This document shows, piece after piece, positions 1 through 6,185 of a stretch of DNA of 45,602 nucleotides. This stretch comes from Klebsiella oxytoca NBRC 105695 (GTDB taxonomy: Bacteria > Pseudomonadota > Gammaproteobacteria > Enterobacterales > Enterobacteriaceae): contig NZ_BCZK01000023.1 in NCBI RefSeq assembly GCF_001598695.1, positions 1 through 45,602 of the forward strand, written 5' to 3'. How positions within the stretch are numbered: the stretch's first letter is position 1; the number at the start of each line of letters is the position of its first letter. The notes under the pieces were generated by a model, which saw only the letters and a list, made by a program, of their open reading frames with translations, was not told the DNA's origin and made no database searches. The position numbers and the translations under genes are program-made.

Positions 1-2
1 TG

Positions 3-67
3 GGGCAGATGAATGACTGTCCACGACGCTATACCCGAAAGAAAGCGGCTTAACGGTCAGCTTCCAC
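3..67 (+). repeat. rnpB-downstream repeat unit (duplicate of the RNase P RNA 3' tail)
   Basis: The stretch beginning GATGAATGACTGTCCACGAC and continuing to CGGTCAGCTTCCAC closely resembles the last part of the E. coli M1 RNA gene and the tandem units that follow rnpB there, which duplicate the RNA 3' end plus a terminator. It carries the diverged form seen in those distal units (CGCTATACCCRAAAGAAAGCGGC) rather than the rnpB end itself. An embedded ATG frame gives only a 14-residue peptide. Synteny with yhaL/yhaK supports rnpB lying just to the left on the same strand. From memory of the E. coli sequence, not an alignment. Confidence 0.75.
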
Positions 68-75
68 ATTCAAAG

Positions 76-106
76 AAAACCCTCGTCAGAAATGGCGGGG
101 GTTTTT
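76..106 (+). terminator. Rho-independent terminator of the rnpB repeat unit
   Basis: AAAACCCTCG (76-85) pairs with CGGGGGTTTT (96-105), followed by a short T run. It occupies the position of the terminators that close each rnpB-distal repeat in E. coli. Confidence 0.75.
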
Positions 107-179
107 GCTTCTGGCTTCGGGTTTGAACAAAGAACGCGGGCAGTATGTGGGAAACCGGGCTGCCATCAACCGCATCATG

Positions 180-368
180 ACTCATACGGCCATGCATTCT
201 CCTCGCCTGGTTTTATATATTTTAAATAAATGAATTGAATTATAGCATTCGTATTTAGTATATATTACTGATTTAACTACATTTATACGTACTATTTCTT
301 ACATTTCGTCATTAGCTTCTGAAAAATAATAGACCGCCACATCGACGATAATTAATCAGGATACAACA
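180..368 (+). promoter_or_regulatory. AT-rich upstream region of the Spy-like gene
   Basis: Roughly 215-345 is dominated by A and T (TTTTATATATTTTAAATAAA, then further TA-rich runs). Several -10-like hexamers (TATATT, TATAAT-like) occur, so I do not assign one start site. Such a block fits an H-NS-bound promoter; that is inference. Confidence 0.4.
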
Positions 369-779
369 ATGAAATTAATGACCCGCATTGCATTAACAGC
401 CGCTCTCGCCACTGGGTTCTCCATGGCGGCTCAGGCTGCGGATGTTAAGGTTGCACCCGCTCCGGCGCAGGACCCGATTGTCCAGCACTTAAAACTGACT
501 AACGATCAGATAACGAAAATTAAAAGCCTGCATCAGCAGCTGGAAAAAAACGTTCAGCAGATTTCCCAGAAAGATATTAAAGACGGCGTGTTGTTTGAGG
601 TTATTGATTCTGGAAAATGGAACGAAAAGGCGGTCAAAGAGCAGCTGGCGGCATTTAGCCAGGTAGAGCAGCAGGCTCGCTATTATCGCGTGAAGTACTA
701 TTTTGATGTGAACCAGGTGCTGACGCCAGAACAGCGTAAGCAGGTACAAAAAGACTTAGCTCAGGAGCTGAGTGAGTAA
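369..779 (+). CDS. Spy/CpxP-like periplasmic protein
   Basis: A 136-residue protein with a signal peptide (positive MKLMTR, hydrophobic core, AQA-A cleavage site near residue 23). The mature part is helical and charged and carries two LTxxQ-type motifs, LTNDQ near residue 43 and LTPEQ near residue 118, the signature of the Spy/CpxP family of envelope chaperones and stress sensors. The first motif is followed by a helical IKSLHQQLEKN segment. An AGGA ribosome site lies 9 nt before the ATG. The 150 bp upstream are strikingly AT-rich, so H-NS silencing is possible. In E. coli K-12 the tdc/yha genes occupy this interval, so this is an accessory gene at the rnpB end. Client and stress signal are unknown; it is clearly not Spy or CpxP itself. 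Confidence 0.8.
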   Translation: MKLMTRIALTAALATGFSMAAQAADVKVAPAPAQDPIVQHLKLTNDQITKIKSLHQQLEKNVQQISQKDIKDGVLFEVIDSGKWNEKAVKEQLAAFSQVEQQARYYRVKYYFDVNQVLTPEQRKQVQKDLAQELSE

Positions 780-783
780 ATCC

Positions 784-807
784 ATCGGCCCCGCGCCCGG
801 GGCCGAT
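784..807. terminator. Convergent hairpin between the Spy-like gene and yhaL
   Basis: ATCGGCCCC (784-792) pairs perfectly with GGGGCCGAT (799-807) between two convergent stop codons. The T tracts are poor, so termination strength is uncertain. Confidence 0.65.
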
Positions 808-814
808 ATTTGCA

Positions 815-976
815 TCAGGCGACGCTCTCTTCTTCCTGGAGCCGAATCTCCGCTTCCGCGACGATCGCTTCCAGCTCGCTTAACATCTCTTCATAGCCAA
901 AACTCATCGTAGTGACGGTTTCCGATTGCGGCTGTTGCGCCGATAGCGCCACTTTTTTTGTTTTCTTCTTGCCCAC
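815..976 (-). CDS. yhaL: YhaL family small protein
   Basis: A small gene 25 bp downstream of yhaK on the same strand. It encodes a Lys-rich start (GKKKTKK), a variable linker, then FGYEEMLSELEAIVAEAE and an acidic tail, matching the conserved second half of E. coli YhaL (about 54 residues). A GTG at 976 is preferred because a GGGAG ribosome site (984-988) sits 7 nt upstream of it; an ATG at 982 would be only 1 nt from that site and would add two residues. Probably cotranscribed with yhaK. The function is unknown. The EEMLSELEAIV helix resembles the N-terminal helix of XseB, the small subunit of exonuclease VII, but there is not enough protein to call it XseB. Confidence 0.8.
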   Translation of the reverse strand: MGKKKTKKVALSAQQPQSETVTTMSFGYEEMLSELEAIVAEAEIRLQEEESVA

Positions 977-1000
977 TGACATACTCCCTTACTGCCGTTG

Positions 1001-1702
1001 TTACACTGGTAAATCTATCAGCAAAGCGCGCAGCGGCGTATCAGCAACGAGGGTAATGTTAGCTTCGTCACGAATAAAAGCGCCATCGCCGCAGGTCAGA
1101 GCCTGCTTCTCTTCTTCCTGCACCCGCGCATGCACCGTACCGTGAATCGACTGCAGGTAGGCGCGGGGGCCGTGAAGCTGCACGTTAAGCTGCTCGCCTT
1201 TCGCCAGGTCGATATGGTGGATCCATACCTGCTGGCGCAGCTGGAGGCTATGCTGGCTGCCGTCCGGCGAAGCCAGCAGCTGCTGCGATCCAGCGGCGAT
1301 AGCGATTTTTTGCACCAGCGGGTTTTCGTGCTGTGGACAGGCATCCAGCCACAGCTGCATTCGCGTCAGCGAGCGATCTTTACTCAGGTTATGCTCGCTG
1401 TAGCTTACGCCAGGCTGAGTTGATATCAGCAGCGCTTCGCCGGCTTTTGCCTGAATATGGTTGCCATCGCTGTCGCGGTATTCCGCTTCACCTTCCAGAA
1501 TCAGGTTCAGAATGTCGACTTTCGGGTAGGTCCGCGGCTGAAACGACGCGCCGGGCGCCAGAACTTCCTGATTGAGCACGCGCAACGATGCGTAGCCCAG
1601 CAATTTGGGGTCGAAGTAGTGGCCAAAGGAAAAGGTGTAGCGGGCCTGCAGCCAGCCGAAGTCTGCTTGACCGCACTGTTTGGCTGTTCGGGTTGTAATC
1701 AT
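1001..1702 (-). CDS. yhaK: Pirin family bicupin YhaK
   Basis: A 233-residue bicupin almost colinear with E. coli YhaK. The N-terminal cupin contains the pirin pattern FSFGHYFDPKLLGYASLRVLN (residues ~24-44) and AEYRDSDGN; the C-terminal half is a degenerate cupin. E. coli YhaK is a cytosolic monomeric pirin described as sensitive to oxidants, and pirins of this type can show quercetinase-like activity; the physiological substrate is unknown. The ATG at 1702 has a GAGAGG site. It is divergent from yhaJ, whose LysR product is known in E. coli to act on yhaK and yqjF. A -10-like TACCAT and a candidate YhaJ site lie in the shared intergenic region. Confidence 0.95.
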   Translation of the reverse strand: MITTRTAKQCGQADFGWLQARYTFSFGHYFDPKLLGYASLRVLNQEVLAPGASFQPRTYPKVDILNLILEGEAEYRDSDGNHIQAKAGEALLISTQPGVSYSEHNLSKDRSLTRMQLWLDACPQHENPLVQKIAIAAGSQQLLASPDGSQHSLQLRQQVWIHHIDLAKGEQLNVQLHGPRAYLQSIHGTVHARVQEEEKQALTCGDGAFIRDEANITLVADTPLRALLIDLPV

Positions 1703-1730
1703 CTTCTTGACCTCTCTTTACACTAAATCA

Positions 1731-1772
1731 ATGGTAAAGGTATGGACGCTGTATTGTTAGCCAGATATTCTG
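1731..1772 (-). promoter_or_regulatory. yhaK promoter with candidate YhaJ site
   Basis: On the minus strand a -10-like TACCAT (1731-1736) lies 16 bp from an element whose plus-strand reading is ATTGTTAGCCAG...CTG (1753-1772). The same nonamer ATTGTTAGC, with 15 of 20 bases conserved overall and the same 16-bp spacing to a -10 box, occurs before yqjF (4893-4934). Overlap with the -35 position is typical of a LysR activator site. The YhaJ assignment is inference. Confidence 0.5.
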
Positions 1773-1806
1773 CCCGGTATATTCAAATTTCCTGAATGAG
1801 ACTGCG

Positions 1807-2703
1807 ATGGCTAAAGAGAGAGCATTAACGCTGGAAGCATTGCGCGTTATGGATGCAATTGACCGACGCGGAAGCTTTGCGGCGGCGGCCGATGAGCTGG
1901 GTCGGGTGCCTTCAGCGCTGAGCTATACCATGCAAAAGCTGGAAGAGGAGCTGGACGTCGTGCTGTTTGACCGTTCAGGTCATCGAACAAAATTCACTAA
2001 CGTGGGCCGAATGTTGCTGGAGCGCGGGCGCGTACTGCTGGAGGCGGCCGATAAGCTGACGACGGATGCCGAAGCGCTATCGCGCGGTTGGGAAACGCAC
2101 CTCACTATCGTCACCGAGGCGCTGGTGCCCACCACCGACCTTTTTCCTTTAATTGAAAAGCTGGCGACCAAATCGAATACTCAACTGTCGATTATTACCG
2201 AAGTACTGGCCGGGGCATGGGAACGCCTTGAGCAGGGGCGGGCGGATATTGTCGTTGCGCCGGATATGCATTTTCGCTCCTCTTCGGAAATCAACTCCCG
2301 CAAGCTCTATTCGGTGATGAGCGTCTATGTAGCCGCGCCGGATCATCCTATTCACCAGGAGCCGGAGCCGCTTTCTGAAGTTACGCGCGTTAAGTACCGC
2401 GGCGTGGCGGTCGCGGATACCGCCCGCGAGCGCCCGGTGTTGACCGTGCAGCTGCTCGATAAACAACCGCGCTTAACCGTGAGCACCATCGAAGATAAGC
2501 GTCAGGCGCTGCTGGCAGGATTGGGCGTTGCGACGATGCCGTATCCGCTCGTAGAGCAGGATATTGCCGAAGGGCGTCTGCGGGTGGTCAGTCCGGAATA
2601 CAGCAACGAGATCGACATTATTATGGCCTGGCGTCGCGACAGCATGGGTGAGGCGAAGTCATGGTGTCTGCGGGAAATCCCGAAGCTGTTTATGGGAAGA
2701 TAA
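1807..2703 (+). CDS. yhaJ: LysR-type regulator YhaJ
   Basis: A 298-residue LysR family regulator nearly identical in layout to E. coli YhaJ. The winged helix-turn-helix is at residues ~7-65 (LEALRVMDAIDRRGSF...SALSYTMQKLEEELDVVLFDR), followed by a linker helix and a periplasmic-binding-like effector domain (~90-298). In E. coli YhaJ activates yqjF and yhaK in response to hydroxylated aromatic/quinone-type compounds and underlies 2,4-dinitrotoluene reporter strains; related work links it to virulence gene control in pathogenic strains. It is transcribed divergently from yhaK across 104 bp. The activator role here is inferred from orthology and neighbourhood. Confidence 0.95.
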   Translation: MAKERALTLEALRVMDAIDRRGSFAAAADELGRVPSALSYTMQKLEEELDVVLFDRSGHRTKFTNVGRMLLERGRVLLEAADKLTTDAEALSRGWETHLTIVTEALVPTTDLFPLIEKLATKSNTQLSIITEVLAGAWERLEQGRADIVVAPDMHFRSSSEINSRKLYSVMSVYVAAPDHPIHQEPEPLSEVTRVKYRGVAVADTARERPVLTVQLLDKQPRLTVSTIEDKRQALLAGLGVATMPYPLVEQDIAEGRLRVVSPEYSNEIDIIMAWRRDSMGEAKSWCLREIPKLFMGR

Positions 2704-2709
2704 AACAAA

Positions 2710-2738
2710 ATGCGCCCCTTTTTTGTCGAGGGGCGCAT
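2710..2738. terminator. Bidirectional terminator between yhaJ and yhaH
   Basis: ATGCGCCCC (2710-2718) pairs with GGGGCGCAT (2730-2738) between convergent yhaJ and yhaH. T/A-rich flanks on the left side favour the minus-strand transcript; the loop is TTTTTTGTCGA. Confidence 0.7.
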
Positions 2739-2740
2739 CG

Positions 2741-3109
2741 TTAGTAAGAAGTCGGTTTAGGATCCGGCCCGAAGCGATTATTGCCTGGGGTGCCGTTCTG
2801 GCAATTGAATACCAGGATCACCAGCCAGCCGATAACGGGAATCAGCAGCAATAACAGCCACCATGCCGAGCGGTCGGTATCGTGCAATCGACGGAACTGC
2901 ACGGCCCACCACGGTAAGAATATCAGCACGCCATAGATAGTGGTCAGAATCCCTTCTCCTCCGGCGCGCTGCCATCCCAGCATCTTATCAATGATGCTGA
3001 GTACGCCGGTGAGGATGATGTTGACCAGAATAAACATCCAGTACTCTTTGCGCCGGGCGCGGCCGCCAAATCCAATGTAGTTTTTTAATACTTTAAGATA
3101 CCAGTCCAT
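2741..3109 (-). CDS. yhaH: DUF805 inner membrane protein YhaH
   Basis: A 122-residue DUF805 protein: MDWYLKVLKNYIGF, then the family motif GRARRKEYW, three or four membrane segments (LVNIILTGVLSII, TTIYGVLIFLPWWAV, WWLLLLLIPVIGWLVILVF), RRLHDTDRSAWW between them and a C-terminal NRFGPDPK. The start at 3109 matches E. coli YhaH; an upstream in-frame start at 3133 would add eight unconserved residues. Function unknown. It sits between the YhaJ regulator and yqjG, so a link with the aromatic/quinone response is possible but unproven. Confidence 0.93.
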   Translation of the reverse strand: MDWYLKVLKNYIGFGGRARRKEYWMFILVNIILTGVLSIIDKMLGWQRAGGEGILTTIYGVLIFLPWWAVQFRRLHDTDRSAWWLLLLLIPVIGWLVILVFNCQNGTPGNNRFGPDPKPTSY

Positions 3110-3235
3110 TTCTACGCCTCTGTTAACCGTCAATCACTTGTTTTTAAAGCGATCGAAATAAGAATAGACGTGAATGAAATGATGGTAAATATTTGTTTTG
3201 TGAATTATTGGGCGCAGCAAATCGCGCCCAATTGC

Positions 3236-4222
3236 CTAGCGGAAACGAAGATCGCGGCCGTGAGGTTCGTTAAGATCCTGCTGCGGACCAACGGAGATAA
3301 TCCCGGTCGGGTTGATGGTTTTATGGCTACGGTAGTAATGGTTGCGGATATGGGCGAAGTCCACCGTTTCCGCAATGCCCGGCATCTGGTAGATATCGCG
3401 CAGGAAGCCATACAGGTTGAGGTAATCGCTGATGCGGCGTTTGTCGCATTTAAAGTGGGTCACGTACACCGGATCGAAACGAACCAGGGTGGTCCACAGG
3501 CGAATATCAGCTTCCGTCAGTTGGTTACCCGTCAGGAAACGATGCTGGCCAAGGATTTGCTCCAGACGCTCCAGAGCGGTAAACACTGCATCGACCGCTT
3601 CATCATAGGCCTGCTGGCTGGTGGCGAACCCGGCTTTATAGACGCCGTTATTCACATTGTCGTAGATCCAGCCGTTCAGCTCATCAATCTGATCGCGCAG
3701 CTCAGGCGGGTAGTAATCTCCTGCGCGGGCGCCCAGCCCGTCGAAGGCGGTATTAAACATGCGGATGATTTCCGCCGACTCATTGCTGACGATGGTGTGC
3801 TGCTTTTTGTCCCACAGCACCGGCACCGTAACGCGCCCGCTGTAGTGGGGATCGGCATGCAGATAAAGCTGATAAAGATATTCGTGCTGGTAGAGCGTAT
3901 CGCCGGTGGCTGCCGGGAAGCTATCGTCGAAAGTCCAGCCGTTCTCGAACATCAAGGGATTAACCACGGAGACGGAGATAAACGGCTCCAGTCCTTTCAG
4001 GCTACGCAGAATTAAGGTGCGATGCGCCCATGGGCAGGCAAGAGAAACGTACAGATGATAGCGATCTTTCTCCGCAGCGAATCCGGCTTCGCCGCTTGGG
4101 CCCGGCGCGCCGTCGGCGGTTAACCAGTTGCGAAAGGCGGAAACAGAACGCTTAAATCGCCCTCCGGTGGATTTGGTGTCATACCAGGTGTCGTGCCAGA
4201 CGCCGTCAACTAATTGTCCCAT
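3236..4222 (-). CDS. yqjG: Glutathionyl-hydroquinone reductase YqjG
   Basis: A 328-residue xi-class glutathione transferase (ECM4/PcpF type). The catalytic motif CPWAHR has Cys63, which takes glutathione from glutathionyl-hydroquinones and so returns quinone adducts to hydroquinones. The thioredoxin-like domain covers ~50-160, with the glutathione-site segment VPVLWDKK followed by SNESAEI, and the helical C-terminal domain ~180-310. The ATG at 4222 is chosen because AGGAGG lies just upstream and E. coli YqjG has the same start (MGQLVDGVW). The 5' region is odd: a 124-bp MITE-like repeat ends 12 nt before the ATG and fills nearly the whole gap to the yqjF terminator. Confidence 0.96.
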   Translation of the reverse strand: MGQLVDGVWHDTWYDTKSTGGRFKRSVSAFRNWLTADGAPGPSGEAGFAAEKDRYHLYVSLACPWAHRTLILRSLKGLEPFISVSVVNPLMFENGWTFDDSFPAATGDTLYQHEYLYQLYLHADPHYSGRVTVPVLWDKKQHTIVSNESAEIIRMFNTAFDGLGARAGDYYPPELRDQIDELNGWIYDNVNNGVYKAGFATSQQAYDEAVDAVFTALERLEQILGQHRFLTGNQLTEADIRLWTTLVRFDPVYVTHFKCDKRRISDYLNLYGFLRDIYQMPGIAETVDFAHIRNHYYRSHKTINPTGIISVGPQQDLNEPHGRDLRFR

Positions 4223-4234
4223 TATTTCCTCCTT

Positions 4235-4358
4235 TATACCCGTCATACTTCAAGTTGCTTGTGCGTTGGCTTTCCTCGCTCACCCTTTCAGGGCCAGCGC
4301 AAGCGCTGTTCAAAACGGTTAACCGTTTTGTCCTGCAACTCGAATTATTTAGGGCATA
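4235..4358 (-). repeat. MITE-like structured repeat, copy A
   Basis: Read on the minus strand it begins TATGCCCTAAATAATTCGAG and ends CTTGAAGTATGACGGGTATA. The ends are imperfect inverted repeats, and it pairs with copy B at 13791-13924. Internal hairpins are CAAAACGG/CCGTTTTG, AGCGC/GCGCT and CCCT/AGGG. Oriented with yqjG, it ends 12 nt before the yqjG ATG. Similar repeats are abundant in enterobacterial intergenic regions; it is not ERIC. There is no ORF of note inside. Confidence 0.8.
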
Positions 4359-4365
4359 GATAATA

Positions 4366-4391
4366 AAAGCGAGGAGATGTCTCCTCGCTTT
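4366..4391 (-). terminator. Terminator after yqjF
   Basis: AAAGCGAGGAGA (4366-4377) pairs with TCTCCTCGCTTT (4380-4391), with a two-base apparent loop that would open to four. On the minus strand the hairpin is followed by a T-rich TTTTATTA. Confidence 0.8.
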
Positions 4392-4413
4392 ATATTTATT
4401 CAGTATAGTGCGC

Positions 4414-4806
4414 TTACCACTTTTTATTCAGTACGCGGTCGATACTAAAGGCGCCTGGACCGGTGATAGCCAGCAGCAGGAAGCCGCCCGCGATGGTCAG
4501 GTTTTTCATGAACATCAGCGAGTTCACGCCTTCAGCAAAGTTGCTGTGGAACAGGAACGCGGTCAGCACGGTGAAGCCGGCGGTGAACAGCGCGGTAGTG
4601 CGGGTCAGGAAACCGAACAGGATTGCCAGACCGCCGCCGAATTCAAGCAGGATCACCAGCGGCAGCATAAACCCAGGGACGCCCATGGCTTCCATATATT
4701 GTTGTGTACCCGCATACCCGGTAATTTTTCCCCAACCTGCGGTAATGAACAGAATGGGCATCAGAATGCGCGCTACCAGTACACCAACATCTTCTAATTT
4801 TTTCAT
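4414..4806 (-). CDS. yqjF: DoxX family membrane protein YqjF
   Basis: A 130-residue DoxX/DoxD-type inner membrane protein with four helices: VGVLVARILMPILFITAGWGKI (~7-28), the VPGFMLPLVILLEFGGGLAILFG region (~43-65), TALFTAGFTVLTAFLFH (~70-86) and a C-terminal AGGFLLLAITG segment. The family pattern HxNF appears as FHSNFAEG. E. coli yqjF is the gene most strongly induced by 2,4-DNT breakdown products through YhaJ. A quinone-related redox role is suggested for DoxX proteins but not proven for YqjF. The promoter upstream has a good -10 (TAATAT on the minus strand) and a candidate YhaJ site. Confidence 0.94.
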   Translation of the reverse strand: MKKLEDVGVLVARILMPILFITAGWGKITGYAGTQQYMEAMGVPGFMLPLVILLEFGGGLAILFGFLTRTTALFTAGFTVLTAFLFHSNFAEGVNSLMFMKNLTIAGGFLLLAITGPGAFSIDRVLNKKW

Positions 4807-4892
4807 TTCCTACTCCAGAAAACCCAAAGGGCGGCGATTTTGTTTTTCAAAGTAATCCAGCGTGTTACGCGGGGTTGCTGTCGATGGAGTGA

Positions 4893-4934
4893 ATATTAGC
4901 GGGGCCGTGACGGAATTGTTAGCAAGGAAAACTG
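4893..4934 (-). promoter_or_regulatory. yqjF promoter with candidate YhaJ site
   Basis: A minus-strand -10 TAATAT (4893-4898) lies 16 bp from ATTGTTAGCAAG...CTG (plus reading, 4915-4934). It shares the nonamer ATTGTTAGC and the 16-bp spacing with the yhaK promoter. YhaJ control of yqjF is known in E. coli; this exact site is inferred. Confidence 0.55.
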
Positions 4935-5080
4935 TAGATCTTCTTCAAAGATTCTGAGTGATTATTGATAAACCAAATGAATAGAAGAACCGCTATAGCG
5001 GCGCTGGAGATGAGAAAAGAAGAAAGGAGAAGCGATGCGGCTGTCATGAAATTCAAGGAGGAAGCAGGCCTGCTCATGAT

Positions 5081-5112
5081 GCCGGGAGGCGGCTGGCGCC
5101 TGACCCGGCTTA
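5081..5112. repeat. REP-like palindrome
   Basis: GCCGGGAGGCGGCTGGCGCC followed by TGACCCGGCTTA is a typical enterobacterial REP/PU element; GCCGGG (5081-5086) pairs with CCCGGC (5104-5109). It sits between the yqjK stop and the yqjF promoter. The remainder of the 331-bp gap 4807-5137 holds the yqjF promoter and nothing else I can identify. Confidence 0.75.
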
Positions 5113-5137
5113 TATCATTCCGCTATGAACATTAGCC

Positions 5138-5437
5138 TCAGCGTGATGACGACTGGCGCAGCAGATTGCGGGCCATCCGCCAGGTGCTCCAGATACCGAG
5201 GCTGCGTTTTGCCCAGCGCATCAAAAAGCGCGGATGACGAACTGACCATATTGCCACGAGGCCGCTGCCGACCATTGCCCATGAACGCAGATTCAGCAGG
5301 GTATTCCAGCCCCGATCAATGGGCGCAGTTGCCTCAAGCCAATGGCGGTGGCTGGCGCTAAGGTCCAGCCGCTGCTGTTGGATCAGGCGCAGCAAAAGCG
5401 CTTTTTGTCGTTCGCGTTCCTGCTGTTCGCGGCTCAT
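5138..5437 (-). CDS. yqjK: YqjK-like protein
   Basis: A 99-residue basic protein: charged N-terminus MSREQQERERQKALLLRLIQQQRLDL (helical), then a weakly hydrophobic segment LRSWAMVGSGLVAIWSV (~49-65) and a basic tail. It matches E. coli YqjK (99 aa) and overlaps the yqjE stop codon by 4 bp, so it is translationally coupled in yqjCDEK. E. coli places these genes among stationary-phase/osmotic genes. Function unknown. Confidence 0.9.
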   Translation of the reverse strand: MSREQQERERQKALLLRLIQQQRLDLSASHRHWLEATAPIDRGWNTLLNLRSWAMVGSGLVAIWSVRHPRFLMRWAKRSLGIWSTWRMARNLLRQSSSR

Positions 5438-5832
5438 GGCTTATCGTCCTCCAGCAATGCGCGGTCGTTTGCCAGCTCCTGACGCGTGAAGCGCAGGAAC
5501 GTTGAACGTCGGGCTTTGCGTAAGGTCCAGATACCGCCAATGAGCGCTGCCAGCAGCAGAACCGCCGTGGTGCCGATCATCACGTTTAATCGATATTGCG
5601 CATCGACCGCCCAGATGATCAGAACCAGCATGCTCATCAAACCAAACGCGGCGAACAGCAGCGTCAATCCGAGCATCAGGAATAGCTGGATGAGGTTGGC
5701 TTTCTCCTCTTCCAGCTCCACGACGACCAGGCGCAGGCGCGTTTCCACCATCTCAACCAGCAAAGTGACGATGCGCTGACCGATGCCGAAAACGCTTTGT
5801 CCGGGGCCTTGCGTGCTTTTAGAATTCGCCAT
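5434..5832 (-). CDS. yqjE: Phage holin-like membrane protein YqjE
   Basis: A 132-residue protein of the YqjE/phage holin superfamily III-like family. An amphipathic start, GQRIVTLLVEMVETRLRLVVVELEEEKANL, precedes two membrane helices (LFLMLGLTLLFAAFGLMSMLVLIIWAV and LNVMIGTTAVLLLAALIGGIWTL) and a basic/acidic tail. The ATG at 5832 is used because it begins 2 nt after the yqjD stop and matches E. coli YqjE; an upstream frame to 5901 lies inside yqjD. Inner membrane; probably linked in function to YqjD. Confidence 0.92.
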   Translation of the reverse strand: MANSKSTQGPGQSVFGIGQRIVTLLVEMVETRLRLVVVELEEEKANLIQLFLMLGLTLLFAAFGLMSMLVLIIWAVDAQYRLNVMIGTTAVLLLAALIGGIWTLRKARRSTFLRFTRQELANDRALLEDDKP

Positions 5833-5834
5833 AA

Positions 5835-6140
5835 TTAACGACGCGTCAGCAGGACACCCAGCACCAGCCCGACGGCAGCACCAATCCCCACGCCGGTCCA
5901 CGGGTTTTCACGGACGTATTCATCTGCACGCGCAGCGGTTTCTCGCGTCTGCTTCATGAGAGCGTCGCTGGTTTCACCCAGGCGTACACGGCTTTCCTTC
6001 AGCGCGCTTTCAGCTTTACTACGTAGCTTACCGATCTCTTCTTTCGACTTATCCGTGGAGGAGTTCAGCACTTCTTCCAGGGTATCAGCCAGCGTCTTCA
6101 GTTCCGCACGCAGGTCTTCTGCAACGTTATCTTTAGCCAT
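5835..6140 (-). CDS. yqjD: ElaB/YqjD family ribosome-anchoring protein YqjD
   Basis: A 101-residue DUF883 protein: a long charged helix (DLRAELKTLADTLEEVLNSSTDK...) and a single C-terminal transmembrane segment with glycine zipper character ([21 protein letters not shown], ~81-101). E. coli YqjD is inner-membrane anchored, binds 70S/100S ribosomes in stationary phase and is RpoS-dependent; ElaB and YgaM are paralogues. It follows yqjC by 45 bp and precedes yqjE by 2 nt. Confidence 0.95.
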   Translation of the reverse strand: MAKDNVAEDLRAELKTLADTLEEVLNSSTDKSKEEIGKLRSKAESALKESRVRLGETSDALMKQTRETAARADEYVRENPWTGVGIGAAVGLVLGVLLTRR

Positions 6141-6185
6141 GTTTATCTCCTGTTAAAGTGGTCCATATTGGTCTTGCTTAAGCGA

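Noticed and set aside
3..47. Short ATG frame MNDCPRRYTRKKAA in the rnpB-like repeat
   Set aside because: It results from the RNase P RNA tail sequence; 14 codons and no ribosome site.
3170..4015. 281-codon open frame on the plus strand opposite yqjG
   Set aside because: It is the antisense frame of a clearly recognised yqjG; composition is that of a GC-rich shadow and no family is recognisable.
4235..4358. MITE-like repeat as an ERIC element
   Set aside because: Terminal sequences (TATACCC...TTCAAGTTGC) do not match ERIC ends and the internal core differs.
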